Both the position numbers and the translations under genes were made by a program. The notes under the pieces were generated by a model, which was not told the origin of the DNA, made no database searches, and saw nothing but the letters and a program-made list of their open reading frames with translations. Positions 1-8,619 of a DNA stretch of 64,000 bases are shown here, one piece after another. The stretch is from Achromobacter sp. AONIH1 (GTDB taxonomy: Bacteria; Pseudomonadota; Gammaproteobacteria; Burkholderiales; Burkholderiaceae_B), in NCBI RefSeq assembly GCF_002902905.1, contig NZ_CP026124.1, positions 4,526,001-4,590,000 of the forward strand, read 5' to 3'. Each line of letters starts with the position of its first letter. The first letter of the stretch is position 1.

Positions 1-169
1 GAAACTGCTGGGCGCGCTACGCCGGCGCTCGTCGTGGCGGGTCTCGCCGCCGCCCGAGCGCATCTCGCCGGTACCCGTGCGCCCCTTGTCGCACCAGGGC
101 TGAGCATCTCCACGCGGCGCTCGCCGATACGCGCCTTCTGCCCCTGACGGGCGTTCCATTGGGGCTGCC
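1..169. other. Left-edge stretch, no assignable gene
   Basis: A plus-strand frame is open from base 2 to a TGA at 101-103 and could be the last 33 codons of a gene that begins outside the window. Minus-strand frames are also open to the edge. None of the translations resembles a family I recognise, so no gene is called. Confidence 0.3.
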
Positions 170-171
170 CA

Positions 172-210
172 AAACAAAAACCCCGCGACGCAAGGGTGCG
201 TGGCGGGGTT
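172..210 (-). terminator. Rho-independent terminator of dps
   Basis: Read on the minus strand, AACCCCGC pairs with GCGGGGTT, with an inner ACGCA/TGCGT stem and a short loop, followed by TTTGTTTT. It lies about 30 bases after the dps stop codon. A strong stem plus a U-rich tail is the classic intrinsic terminator form. Confidence 0.85.
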
Positions 211-241
211 GATCGGCCGCGCTATCGCGGCTCGCGCTGAA

Positions 242-742
242 TCACTGCAGCAGGCTGCGCAGCATCCAGGCATTCTTCTCGTGCACGTCCAGGCGCTGCG
301 TCAGCAGATCGGCCGTGGGTTGATCATTGGCGGCGTCGGCTTTCTCGAAGGCGGCGCGCGCGGTCTTGGCGACCGACTCGTTGGCGCTGACCAGCAGGCG
401 CACCATTTCCAGCGCTTCCGGCACCGAGTCCGGCTCGGCGATCGACGACAGCTTGGCGTACTCGCGGTACGTGCCCGGCGCGTAGTGGCCCAGCGCCCGG
501 ATGCGCTCGGCGATGCTGTCCAGCGCGTTCCATTCCTCGGTGTACTGCGTCATGAACATCAGGTGCAGCGTATTGAACATTGGCCCCGTGACGTTCCAGT
601 GGAAGTTGTGCGTCATCAGGTACAGCGTGTACGAATCCGCAAGCAGCTTGGACAGCTCGCCCGCAACCGCGGCGCGATCCTTGTCGGAAATGCCGATGTT
701 GATGCGCGGAACACTGGTGGTCTTCTTGGAGGACTTGGCCAT
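242..742 (-). CDS. dps: DNA-protecting ferritin-like protein Dps
   Basis: Dps family mini-ferritin of 166 aa: oxidises and stores iron in a dodecameric shell and coats DNA under oxidative or stationary stress. The family signature is visible in the first helix (SYTLYLMTHNFHWNVTGP), which carries the His of the ferroxidase centre, followed by an Asp/Glu-rich stretch (EEWNALDSIAERIRALG). The N-terminus is short and basic (MAKSSKKTTS), as in DNA-binding Dps proteins. The start at 742 follows AGGAG at good spacing; an open extension to 808 lacks support. It lies just downstream of oxyR, the peroxide regulator, which fits joint action in peroxide defence. It has its own terminator. Confidence 0.93.
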   Translation of the reverse strand: MAKSSKKTTSVPRINIGISDKDRAAVAGELSKLLADSYTLYLMTHNFHWNVTGPMFNTLHLMFMTQYTEEWNALDSIAERIRALGHYAPGTYREYAKLSSIAEPDSVPEALEMVRLLVSANESVAKTARAAFEKADAANDQPTADLLTQRLDVHEKNAWMLRSLLQ

Positions 743-911
743 CGATGACTCCTGTTGAATGGACTGAGCAAGGATAACACTGCTGCTACGACAGACTTGG
801 GACCGCACGGCGGCTCAACATTGATGCGGCTCAAGCGATAACTGCTGCAATCAATGAACTGCGTGCTGCAACCGAACACCAGACGTCGCAGCCAGAAACT
901 GCAAGCGGGAT

Positions 912-983
912 GCCGCGGAGCCGGCTCCGCCGGTCCGTGGGCATGCCCCCTTGAGGGGGAGCGCGCGAGCGCTCGGGGGTGGG
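912..983 (-). repeat. Dispersed multi-hairpin intergenic repeat, copy 1
   Basis: Read on the minus strand it starts right after the oxyR stop with CCCACCCCCGAGCGC, then a CCCCCTCAAGGGGG hairpin and a CCGGCGGAGCCGG hairpin. The same sequence recurs near 18.0, 22.7, 49.0, 51.9 and 57.9 kb. It probably forms the 3' end of the oxyR transcript. Confidence 0.85.
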
Positions 984-1934
984 TCAATCTTGTTCTGCCG
1001 TGACCTCGCCCGCCAGCATCTGCACGCCCGGCAGCCCGCATTCATAGACGGCCTGCGCCAGCGCCTCGATCGCCGCGAGTCGCGGAAAGCTGCGGCGCCA
1101 GGCCAGCACCACGCGGCGTTCCGGCACCTGGCCCTCGAACGGCAAGTAACGCAGCAGGCTGTTCGAGGGAGGTTGCTCCGGCACAGCGGTCACCGGCAGC
1201 ACGGTGACGCCGATGCCCGCCGCCACCATGTGGCGGATCGTTTCCAGCGACGAGCCCTCGAAGGTGCGCTGGATGCCGTCGCTGGCCGCGGAAAAGCGCG
1301 ACAGCTCGGGACAGACCTCCAGCACCTGGTCGCGGAAGCAATGGCCGCTGCCCAGCAGCAGCATGGTCTGTTGCTTCAGGTCCTGCGCGTCGACGGCGGC
1401 CTGCTTCGCCAATTCATGGTCGTTCGGCACGGCCACCACGAAGGGTTCATCGTATAGCGGCTGCATGACCAGGCCGGCCTCCGGCAAAGGCAAGGCCATG
1501 ATGGCGCAATCGATCTCGCCCTGGCGCAGCAACTCGACCAGGCGCACGGTGAAGTTTTCCTGCAGTAGCAGCGGCATCTGCGGCGTGCGACGGATCTGCT
1601 CGGGCACCAGGCGCGGCAGCAGGTAGGGACCGATGGTATGGATCACGCCCACGCGCAGCGGCCCGGCCAGCGGATCGTGGCCCTGGCGCGCGATCTCCTT
1701 GATACTGGCGCTTTCCTCCAGCACCTTCTGCGCCTGCGCCACGATGCGCTGCCCGATCGGCGTCACGCCGACCTCGGCGCCGCCGCGTTCGAACAGGGTC
1801 ACGCCCAGCTCGTCCTCGAGCTTGCGGATGGCGACGGAAAGCGTGGGCTGACTGACGAAACAGGCCTCCGCAGCCCGACCAAAATGGCGCTCGCGTGCCA
1901 CCGCCACGATGTACTTGAGTTCGGTGAGAGTCAT
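984..1934 (-). CDS. oxyR: Hydrogen peroxide sensor/regulator OxyR
   Basis: LysR-family activator of 316 aa. It has an N-terminal winged helix-turn-helix (FGRAAEACFVSQPTLSVAIRKLE, residues about 18-40) and a periplasmic-binding-protein-like sensor domain. The two redox cysteines of OxyR are present in GHCFRDQVLEVC, nine residues apart, as in E. coli Cys199/Cys208, so peroxide sensing by disulfide formation is expected. It is third in a minus-strand run ridA-recG-oxyR, about 60 bases after recG, and lies upstream of dps, a likely target. A copy of the dispersed repeat begins immediately after its stop codon. Confidence 0.95.
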   Translation of the reverse strand: MTLTELKYIVAVARERHFGRAAEACFVSQPTLSVAIRKLEDELGVTLFERGGAEVGVTPIGQRIVAQAQKVLEESASIKEIARQGHDPLAGPLRVGVIHTIGPYLLPRLVPEQIRRTPQMPLLLQENFTVRLVELLRQGEIDCAIMALPLPEAGLVMQPLYDEPFVVAVPNDHELAKQAAVDAQDLKQQTMLLLGSGHCFRDQVLEVCPELSRFSAASDGIQRTFEGSSLETIRHMVAAGIGVTVLPVTAVPEQPPSNSLLRYLPFEGQVPERRVVLAWRRSFPRLAAIEALAQAVYECGLPGVQMLAGEVTAEQD

Positions 1935-1994
1935 ACGCCCCCCGGGTTATGCGGCGGCCAGCGGGCCGTCGGCGAAAAGTTTAGGGTGGTTCAT

Positions 1995-4085
1995 CTAGGT
2001 GCGCAGGAAGTCCTCGCGACCGCGCATCCAGCGCGCCAGGTGCGCCTGGACCACGTCGGGATGCTCGGCCCGCAGCCAGACCGCCGCGTCGCGCGCGTCC
2101 TCGGCGATGGCCGCGTCGGTCTCCAGGTCGGCGAAGCGCAGCAGCGCCATGCCGGACTGCCGCGTGCCCAGGAATTCCCCGGGGCCGCGCTGCTCCAGGT
2201 CGCGCCGGGCGATCTCAAAGCCGTCGGATGTCTCGAACATGGCGCGCAGGCGCTCGCGCGCGATCTGCGACAGCGGCGTCTGATAGAGCAGCACGCAGAC
2301 CGATTCGGCAGTGCCGCGCCCCACCCGCCCGCGCAGCTGGTGCAGCTGGGCCAGGCCGAAGCGCTCGGCGTGCTCGATCACCATCATCGACGCGTTGGGC
2401 ACGTCCACGCCCACCTCGATGACGGTGGTGGCCACCAGCAGGTCGACCTCTCCTTCGCGGAACGCCTGCATCACCGCCGCCTTCTCGGCCTGCGGCAGGC
2501 GGCCATGCACCAGGCCGATGCGCAGGTCCGGCAGATCGGCCCGCATGCCTTCGTAGGTATCGACGGCGGTCTGCAATTCCAGCGCCTCGCTTTCCTCGAC
2601 CAGCGGGCAGACCCAGTAGGCCTGACGGCCGGCGCGCGCCGCCTGGGCGATGTGCGCGATGACCTCCTCGCGGCGCGCGTCCGAAACCAGTTTGGTCACC
2701 ACCGGCGTGCGGCCGGGCGGCAGCTCGTCGATGACCGACACGTCGAGATCGGCGAAGAACGTCATGGCCAGCGTGCGCGGGATGGGCGTGGCGCTCATGT
2801 TGAGTTGGTGCGGCACGATGCGGCCGCGCACGGTTTCGCCCTTCTTGGTCAGCGCCAGGCGCTGGCCCACGCCGAAGCGATGCTGCTCGTCGACGATGGA
2901 CAGGCCCAGCCGGTGGAATTCGACATGGTCCTGGATCAGCGCCTGCGTGCCGACCACCAGCTGCACGCTGCCCTCGGCCACGGCGGCGGCGGCCTCGCGC
3001 CGCGCCTTGGCCGTCAGGCTGCCGGTCATCCAGGCGATGTTCACGCCCAGCGGCTGCAACCACGCGGCGAGCTTGCGGAAGTGCTGTTCGGCCAGGATTT
3101 CGGTGGGCGCCATCAACGCCACCTGGGCCCCGGCCGCGATGGCCTGGGCCGCGGCGATGGCCGCGACCACGGTCTTGCCGCTGCCCACGTCGCCCTGCAA
3201 CAGGCGATGCATCGGATACGGCTGCGCCACGTCCGCGGCGATTTCCCGCACAACGCGCTGCTGCGCGCCAGTCAACTTGAACGGCAGGGTTTCGTACAGC
3301 CGGGCCACCAGCCCGTCCGGCGCGTCGCTGGGCGGCAGCGGCGCGGCTTCCTTGACGCGCCGCGCGGCCCGGGCGGCGGCCAACGACAGTTGCTGCGCCA
3401 GCAGCTCGTCGAACTTGATGCGCCGCCATGCCGGGTGAACCCGTTCCAGCAGCGCCTGCTCCGACTCGCCCTGCGCCGGCGTGTGCAGCGCGCGGATGGC
3501 GGGCTCGAACAGCGGCAGCGCATAGCGCTCGCGCGCCACCGGCGGCAAGGTGTCGGACAGGTCGGCGCGATCCAGCGCCTGCGCGATGGCGCGGCGCAGC
3601 GTCAGCTGCGGCAGGCCTTCGGTGCTGGGATAGACGGGCGTGAGCGCGGTGGGCAGCGGCGCATCGGCGTTGACCATGCGCGGGTGCACCATCTCGCGGC
3701 CGAACAGGCCGCCGCGGACCTCGCCGCGCGCGCGCAGACGCTTGCCCACGGTCACCTGCTTCTGCTGGCTGGGGTAGAAATTCAGCCAGCGCAATTGCAG
3801 CTCACCGCTGTCGTCGGCCAGCGTGGCCGTCAGCTGACGCCTGGGGCGGTACAGGACCTCGGATTTGGTGATCTCGCCTTCGACCTGCGCGGAAAAGCCC
3901 GGCCGCAACGAGGCGATCGGAACCACGCGGGTCTCGTCTTCATAGCGCAGCGGCAAATGCAGCACGAAGTCTTCGGGCGACACCAGACCCAGATTGCGGA
4001 GCTTGCGCTCCGTATCCGTCAGCGGTTTGCCGGCGCCGCCCTTGGCAGCGCTCGCGCGCTTGGGTGCCGCTGCGGCGGCCGGCAT
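1995..4085 (-). CDS. recG: ATP-dependent DNA helicase RecG
   Basis: Superfamily 2 helicase of 696 aa that remodels stalled replication forks and Holliday junctions. Visible parts: N-terminal wedge/OB domain (LTDTERKLRNLGLVSPEDF, FSAQVEGEI), Walker A GDVGSGKT, Walker B DEQH, motif III MSATPIPRTLA, and the C-terminal helicase motif VGRGTAESVCVLLY followed by the RecG-specific ERLRAMFETSDGFEIARRDL block. Length is normal for the family. It sits between ridA (39 bases upstream) and oxyR (60 bases downstream) on the same strand, so the three may be cotranscribed. The N-terminal Ala/Lys-rich segment before residue 20 is less conserved and the exact start is less certain. Confidence 0.95.
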   Translation of the reverse strand: MPAAAAAPKRASAAKGGAGKPLTDTERKLRNLGLVSPEDFVLHLPLRYEDETRVVPIASLRPGFSAQVEGEITKSEVLYRPRRQLTATLADDSGELQLRWLNFYPSQQKQVTVGKRLRARGEVRGGLFGREMVHPRMVNADAPLPTALTPVYPSTEGLPQLTLRRAIAQALDRADLSDTLPPVARERYALPLFEPAIRALHTPAQGESEQALLERVHPAWRRIKFDELLAQQLSLAAARAARRVKEAAPLPPSDAPDGLVARLYETLPFKLTGAQQRVVREIAADVAQPYPMHRLLQGDVGSGKTVVAAIAAAQAIAAGAQVALMAPTEILAEQHFRKLAAWLQPLGVNIAWMTGSLTAKARREAAAAVAEGSVQLVVGTQALIQDHVEFHRLGLSIVDEQHRFGVGQRLALTKKGETVRGRIVPHQLNMSATPIPRTLAMTFFADLDVSVIDELPPGRTPVVTKLVSDARREEVIAHIAQAARAGRQAYWVCPLVEESEALELQTAVDTYEGMRADLPDLRIGLVHGRLPQAEKAAVMQAFREGEVDLLVATTVIEVGVDVPNASMMVIEHAERFGLAQLHQLRGRVGRGTAESVCVLLYQTPLSQIARERLRAMFETSDGFEIARRDLEQRGPGEFLGTRQSGMALLRFADLETDAAIAEDARDAAVWLRAEHPDVVQAHLARWMRGREDFLRT

Positions 4086-4124
4086 GGAGGAACGCGCCTC
4101 GGTAATGAAATGCCCCGGTGGTGC

Positions 4125-4511
4125 TTACAGGACCAGGATGGCCTCGACCTCGAACTGCGCGCCCTTGGGCAGGCTGGCCACGCCGATGGTGGAGCGCGCC
4201 GGGAAAGGCTGAGGAATGATCTCGGCCATGATGGCGTTGGCGGCCGCGAACTTGCCCAGGTCGGTCAGGAACAGGGTCAGCTTGACGACGTTGTCCAGCG
4301 TGCCGCCGGCCGCCTTGATGACTTCCTGCATGTTGGCGAACGCCTGGCGGACCTGGGCGTCGAAGTTCTCGGACACCAGATCGCCGGTGCCGGGCTCCAG
4401 GCCGATCTGGCCGGACAGATAGACCGTCTTGCCGCCGCTGACGGCGACCGCTTGCGAGTAAGGGCCGACGGCGGCGGGCGCGGCGTCGGTGTGGATGATT
4501 TGCTTGCTCAT
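4125..4511 (-). CDS. ridA: RidA family enamine/imine deaminase
   Basis: Small trimeric YjgF/YER057c/UK114 protein of 128 aa that hydrolyses reactive 2-aminoacrylate and other enamines/imines made by PLP enzymes. Family features: N-terminal AAPAAVGPYSQAV, central YLSGQIGL, and C-terminal PARSTIGVASLPKGAQFEVEA, whose Arg is the conserved substrate-binding arginine. A Ser occupies the position where E. coli RidA has a Cys two residues after that Arg. It starts after AAGGAT and is first of the run ridA-recG-oxyR. Confidence 0.93.
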   Translation of the reverse strand: MSKQIIHTDAAPAAVGPYSQAVAVSGGKTVYLSGQIGLEPGTGDLVSENFDAQVRQAFANMQEVIKAAGGTLDNVVKLTLFLTDLGKFAAANAIMAEIIPQPFPARSTIGVASLPKGAQFEVEAILVL

Positions 4512-4732
4512 GGGCGGAATCCTTGTAAGGTCGTACAGATGCTTGAACTATCGGATTTTAATCACCAATAGCATATTGCGAAAGCTCCGGCTTGCCGCCA
4601 CGGTGCGCGGCGGGTCCACCACTGAAGCGACGCGGCAAACGATGGCGGCAAGGCCGCGGCCCTGTCATGTTACCCACGCCGATGACAGCATGATGTACGG
4701 CCTGTGCCCGTCCCACAGGGCCTCCCGCCAGT

Positions 4733-5632
4733 CTATCCCTCTCCACCCAGCTCGACGCGCCGCTCCCGCAGCAGGTCATACAAGGCCTGCGCCGCCACCG
4801 ACAGGCTGCGCCCCTCGCGCCGCACCAAGTGCAGGGGCCGCGTCAGCGCGCGTCCGGCCAGCGGCACGATGCGCAAGTCCTCGCCGCCGAAATGGAACAA
4901 TGTCATCGCCGGCACCACCGACACGCCCAGCCCCGCCCTGACCAGGCCGGTCACAGTGGCCAGATGCTCCACCTCGAACACCGGCGGTGGCGCGGCCGCG
5001 CCTAATGCCACGTCCAGGTGCTTGCGCACGCTGCTGCCGCGCGCCAGCTGGATCAGCGGATAGCGCGCGATGTCGCGCAATCGCGCCTGCTCCACCTGAG
5101 CCAATGGATGATCGCCACGGCACACCAGGAAATAGCGGTCGGAGTATAGGAATTCGCTCGCCAGCTCGCTCATGTCCGGCCGCTCCGAGGCCACCGCGAA
5201 ATCCGCCTGCCCGCTGCGAACCATGTCCAGGCAGGGATCCAGCAGGGCGTCGCGCAGGTCGATCGAAATGCCGGGATGCCGCTCACGGAAGCCCGCCAGC
5301 AGGCCGGGCAGCCAGCCCGCCGCCAGCGACGGCAACGCGGCCAGCGTCACCCGGCCCCGGCGCCGCGCGGCGTGGTCGCGCAGATCATCCATGGCCAGTT
5401 CCATGTCGGCGAGCAGGCGGCGCGCCGAGGCCTCCAGCACGCGCCCTTCCGCCGTCAGCTCGACGTTGCGTGTGTCGCGGTCGAACAGGCGCAGGCCGGC
5501 GCTGTCTTCCAGCTGGCGGATCAGGGCGCTGAAGGCGGGCTGCGTCAGGTGACAGCGCTGCGCCGCCCGCGTGAAGTGCTTCTCGTCGGCCAGGGCCACG
5601 AAGGCGCGCAGCTGGCGGGCAGAGAGATTCAT
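4733..5632 (-). CDS. LysR-family regulator divergent from the AtuA-like operon
   Basis: LysR-type regulator of 299 aa with an N-terminal helix-turn-helix (FTRAAQRCHLTQPAFSALIRQLE, residues about 20-42) and a typical C-terminal effector-binding domain. It is divergent from the AtuA-like/Bug gene set with only 85 bases between the start codons, which in LysR families usually means that it regulates that operon and itself. An inverted repeat ATCCG-N14-CGGAT lies in the shared promoter region. The effector cannot be read from the sequence. Confidence 0.85.
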   Translation of the reverse strand: MNLSARQLRAFVALADEKHFTRAAQRCHLTQPAFSALIRQLEDSAGLRLFDRDTRNVELTAEGRVLEASARRLLADMELAMDDLRDHAARRRGRVTLAALPSLAAGWLPGLLAGFRERHPGISIDLRDALLDPCLDMVRSGQADFAVASERPDMSELASEFLYSDRYFLVCRGDHPLAQVEQARLRDIARYPLIQLARGSSVRKHLDVALGAAAPPPVFEVEHLATVTGLVRAGLGVSVVPAMTLFHFGGEDLRIVPLAGRALTRPLHLVRREGRSLSVAAQALYDLLRERRVELGGEG

Positions 5633-5651
5633 GGCTTTTCTCTATGAATTG

Positions 5652-5675
5652 ATCCGATATTTCTATTTTACGGAT
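5652..5675. promoter_or_regulatory. Inverted repeat, candidate LysR operator
   Basis: ATCCG and CGGAT arms are separated by an AT-rich centre and lie between divergent start codons at 5632 and 5718. The right arm overlaps the predicted -35 of the rightward promoter. The centre is typical of LysR sites in position and base content. Confidence 0.45.
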
Positions 5676-5695
5676 GACTGGACGCTGCCTATAGT
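5667..5695 (+). promoter_or_regulatory. Predicted sigma-70 promoter of the AtuA-like operon
   Basis: TTTACG (5667-5672) and TATAGT (5690-5695) are separated by 17 bases, just upstream of the start at 5718. The -35 matches four of six consensus bases and the -10 five of six. Confidence 0.5.
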
Positions 5696-5717
5696 GACCC
5701 CCAACCTGTGCCCGTCC

Positions 5718-7085
5718 ATGAACGCCATGCCCCGCTCTCCCCTTCATATCGGCTGCGCCTCCGGCTTCTCCGGCGACCGCAGCGACGGCGCGCCCGCCGT
5801 GGTGCGCACGCTGGCCGCGCGCGGCGGCGGCACGCTGATCTTCGAGACGCTGGCCGAACGCACCTTGGCGCTGGCGCAGCTGGCGCGCAACGAGGATCCG
5901 CGCCTTGGCTACGAGCCGCTGCTGGATGATCTGGTCGGCCCCGTGCTGGGCGACTGCCAGCGCCACGGCATCGCCATCGTCAGCAATTTCGGCGCGGCCA
6001 ACCCGCAGGGCGCGGCGCGGCGCATCGCGGAACTGGCCGCGCGGCAGGGCCTGGCCGCGCCGCGTATCGCGGTGGTGCACGGCGATGCGTTGGACGCGCC
6101 CGGGCAGCGCGACCTGCTGCGCCAACGGCTGGGCGGGGCGCTGGACGGCCTGGACGTGGTCAGCGCGACCGCCTACCTGGGCGCGGCCGAGATCGCCCAG
6201 GCGCTGGTCGCGGGCGCGCAGATCGTGGTCGCCGGCCGCGTGGCGGATCCTTCGTTGACGCTGGGACCGGCGCTGGCCCATTTCGGCTGGGACGCGGCCG
6301 ATTGGCCCCGTCTGGGACGCGCCACCATCGCCGGCCACATGCTGGAATGCGGCCTGCAGGTCACGGGCGGCTACTTCAGCGTGCCGGGCTTGAAGGACGT
6401 GCCCGATCTGCACCAAGCCGGCTTCCCCATCGCCGAGATCCAGTCCGATGGCGAGTTCGTCATCGGCAAGGCCGACGGCACCGGCGGCATGGTCGATGCC
6501 CGCACGGCCAAGGAACAGCTGCTGTACGAAGTCCACGATCCCGCCCGCTATCTGACGCCGGACGTGACCGCCGACCTGAGCCAGGCCCGCGTGGTCGAGC
6601 TGGGCGCCGACCGCGTGGCGGTGCAAGGCGTCACCGGTCATGCCCGTCCCGATGAACTGAAGGTCAACGTCTGCTATCGCGGCGGCTGGCTGGCCGAGGC
6701 GGAGATTTCCTACGCCGGCGTGCAGGCCGAAGCGCGTGCCCGGCAGGCGGCGGACATCGTGCGCCGGCGCCTGGGCGCGGCGCTGCGACTGCGCGCCGAT
6801 CTCATCGGCGTGGTCAGCGTGCTGGGCGACGACGGCGGCGACATGCTGGCCGGCTTGCCTGAAGGCCGGGCGCGCGACGTGCGCCTGCGCCTGGCCGCGA
6901 CGCACGCCGAGCGCGCCCAGGCCGAACGGCTGCTGCGCGAAGTGACCGCGCTCTACACCTGCGGCCCGGCCGGCGGCGGCGGCGTGCGCACCGCCCTGCG
7001 GCCGCGCCTGAACATGATGTCCTGCACCATCCCGCGCGACGCGGTGCGCGCCGGCTGGCGCTTCCTGGAGGAGATCCCGCAATGA
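5718..7085 (+). CDS. AtuA-like (DUF1446) acyclic terpene utilisation family protein
   Basis: A 455-aa member of the AtuA/DUF1446 family, named after the Pseudomonas gene for citronellol/geraniol breakdown; the biochemical reaction is not established. Recognisable features are the N-terminal IGCASGFSGDRSDGA motif, ILFET-like FETLAERTL, GAANPQGAARRI, and CGLQVTGGYF. It overlaps the next gene by ATGA, indicating translational coupling. No atu acyl-CoA carboxylase or dehydrogenase genes are nearby. Instead the partner genes are a small AtuA-associated protein and a Bug solute-binding protein, so the substrate may be a carboxylic acid. The start at 5718 was chosen over ATG 5727 and over an open extension to 5571. 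Confidence 0.8.
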   Translation: MNAMPRSPLHIGCASGFSGDRSDGAPAVVRTLAARGGGTLIFETLAERTLALAQLARNEDPRLGYEPLLDDLVGPVLGDCQRHGIAIVSNFGAANPQGAARRIAELAARQGLAAPRIAVVHGDALDAPGQRDLLRQRLGGALDGLDVVSATAYLGAAEIAQALVAGAQIVVAGRVADPSLTLGPALAHFGWDAADWPRLGRATIAGHMLECGLQVTGGYFSVPGLKDVPDLHQAGFPIAEIQSDGEFVIGKADGTGGMVDARTAKEQLLYEVHDPARYLTPDVTADLSQARVVELGADRVAVQGVTGHARPDELKVNVCYRGGWLAEAEISYAGVQAEARARQAADIVRRRLGAALRLRADLIGVVSVLGDDGGDMLAGLPEGRARDVRLRLAATHAERAQAERLLREVTALYTCGPAGGGGVRTALRPRLNMMSCTIPRDAVRAGWRFLEEIPQ

Positions 7086-7465
7086 GCGCCGACCTCGTCA
7101 GCGTGCCCCTGTATCGCCTCGGCCATGGCCGTTCGGGCGACAAGGGCGACATCTCGAACCTGAGCCTGATCGCCTGGGACCCGGAATGCTACGCGATCCT
7201 GGCCGCCCAGGTCAGCGAAGCCCGCGTGGCGGCCTGGTTCGCCAGCCGCCATCCGCGCCGCGTGGTCCGCTACCTGCTGCCCAGCCTGCACGCGATGAAC
7301 TTCGTGCTGGAAAACGCGCTGGATGGCGGCGTCAACGACGCGCTCAACCTGGACGCTCACGGCAAGAGCCTGTCCTTCCGATTGCTGGACATGACGGTGC
7401 AGGTCAGCCCCGCGCTGGCGGCCCGTCTGCCCGACATACCCGGCGACCGCCCGGCGGCCGCCTGA
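7082..7465 (+). CDS. Small AtuA-associated protein
   Basis: A 127-aa protein with the motif GHGRSGDKGDISNLSLIA near the N-terminus and LHAMNFVLENALDGG in the middle. This matches the domain found as the C-terminal half of some AtuA proteins and as a separate partner gene in others. Its start overlaps the end of the AtuA-like gene by four bases, so the two are probably made in equal amounts and form a complex. The function is not known beyond this association. Confidence 0.75.
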   Translation: MSADLVSVPLYRLGHGRSGDKGDISNLSLIAWDPECYAILAAQVSEARVAAWFASRHPRRVVRYLLPSLHAMNFVLENALDGGVNDALNLDAHGKSLSFRLLDMTVQVSPALAARLPDIPGDRPAAA

Positions 7466-7499
7466 TCCACCCTACAAGAACACACACAGGAGACACACG

Positions 7500-8465
7500 A
7501 TGCGCACGCCCCTTCGGAACCGGCTCGCCTTGCTGCTGGCAGCCGCCTTGCCGCTGGCCGCCTCGGCCCAGTCCTTCCCCGCCAAGCCCATCACCTTCAT
7601 CGTGCCCTTCGCGGCCGGCAGCGCCACCGACCAGATCGGGCGCGCCATCGGCCAGGGCGTCACGGAGCAGACCGGCCAGGCCGTGGTGATCGAGAACAAG
7701 CCCGGCGCCAGCGCCATGATCGGCGCGGCCGCCGCCGCGCGCGCCGCGCCCGACGGCTATACCGTGCTCATCACCACCAACACCACGCACGCCGCCAACC
7801 AGCATCTGTACAAGACGCTGACCTACCGGCCCGTCGAGGACTATGCGCCGCTGACGCTGCTGGGCAAGGGCGGCCAGATCATGGTGGTCAATCCGAATTC
7901 GGCGGCCAAGAGCGTCGGCGACTTTATCGCGCAGGCGCGCCAGTCGCCCGGCAAGCTCAGCTTCGGTAGCGGCAGCTCCAGCAGCCGCATCGCCGGCGAG
8001 CTGCTGCAACAGATGGCCAATGTGCAGCTGCTGCACGTACCCTACAAGAGCAATCCGCTGGCCGTCACGGATCTGCTGGGCGGCCAGATCGACATGATGA
8101 TCACCGACACCGCCACCGGCCTGCCCCAGGTCAAGTCCGGCAAGCTGCGCGCCCTGGGCGTCACGGGACTGGCCCGCTCGCCGTTGGCGCCCGAGGTGCC
8201 GACCATCGCGGAAGCCGGCGTGCCGGGCTATGAAATGGGTTATTGGTTCGCGGCCTACGCGCCGGCGGGCACGCCGCCGGACGTGGCCAGGCGCCTGAAC
8301 GAACTGCTGGTCAAGGCCACGCAAAGCGGGCCGGCCAAGCAGTTCTATGCGCAGACGGGCACCGCCCCCGCCAGCTCCACGCCCGAAGAGCTGGCCCGCT
8401 TCCAGCAGGCGGAAGCGGCGAAATGGGGAGACATCATCAAGAAGGCGGGGATCCAGCCCGAGTGA
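7500..8465 (+). CDS. Bug/TctC-family periplasmic solute-binding protein
   Basis: A 321-aa tripartite-tricarboxylate-transporter receptor. It has a Sec signal peptide (RLALLLAAALPLAASAQS, cleavage near residue 24) and the family blocks FPAKPITFIVPFAAGSATD, VVIENKPGA, and LHVPYKSNPLAVTDLLGGQID. It follows the AtuA pair by 34 bases with AGGAGA before the start, so it is the third gene of that operon. It most likely captures the carboxylate that this operon uses. No TctA/TctB membrane genes are present here, as is common for Bug proteins in Bordetella-type genomes. Confidence 0.88.
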   Translation: MRTPLRNRLALLLAAALPLAASAQSFPAKPITFIVPFAAGSATDQIGRAIGQGVTEQTGQAVVIENKPGASAMIGAAAAARAAPDGYTVLITTNTTHAANQHLYKTLTYRPVEDYAPLTLLGKGGQIMVVNPNSAAKSVGDFIAQARQSPGKLSFGSGSSSSRIAGELLQQMANVQLLHVPYKSNPLAVTDLLGGQIDMMITDTATGLPQVKSGKLRALGVTGLARSPLAPEVPTIAEAGVPGYEMGYWFAAYAPAGTPPDVARRLNELLVKATQSGPAKQFYAQTGTAPASSTPEELARFQQAEAAKWGDIIKKAGIQPE

Positions 8466-8546
8466 GCACGACGCGCCGGCATGCGCGGCGCCCGGTGCTC
8501 CGCGTACCGGCCGCGCGGCGTGGGTCGGATATACGCCGCGCCCAGC

Positions 8547-8576
8547 AAAAAGCCCATCGCATGCGATGGGCTTTTT
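8547..8576. terminator. Bidirectional terminator
   Basis: Perfect palindrome AAAAAGCCCATCGC / GCGATGGGCTTTTT with A- and T-tracts on both sides, between the convergent Bug gene and ferredoxin-NADP reductase gene. It can terminate transcription from both directions. Confidence 0.9.
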
Positions 8577-8619
8577 GTACTTCGGCGAACACGCTGTGCG
8601 GCGGGATCGGCGCGGCGCT

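Noticed and set aside
743..911. OxyR binding site upstream of dps
   Set aside because: GAGCCGC direct repeats and an ATCG-like half site are present, but nothing close to the four ATAG/CTAT elements of the OxyR consensus could be aligned.
1638..4571. 977-codon plus-strand open frame opposite recG
   Set aside because: It is antisense to recG and ridA, which have clear family motifs. High-GC codon use leaves the opposite frame open; its translation is rich in His, Gln, Arg and Gly with no recognisable domain.
4558..4779. 73-codon minus-strand ORF between ridA and the LysR gene
   Set aside because: No ribosome binding site, overlaps the LysR 3' end, and no family resemblance.
5385..7082. 565-codon minus-strand frame across the AtuA-like gene
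   Set aside because: Antisense to a gene with family motifs and ends inside the LysR gene in another frame.
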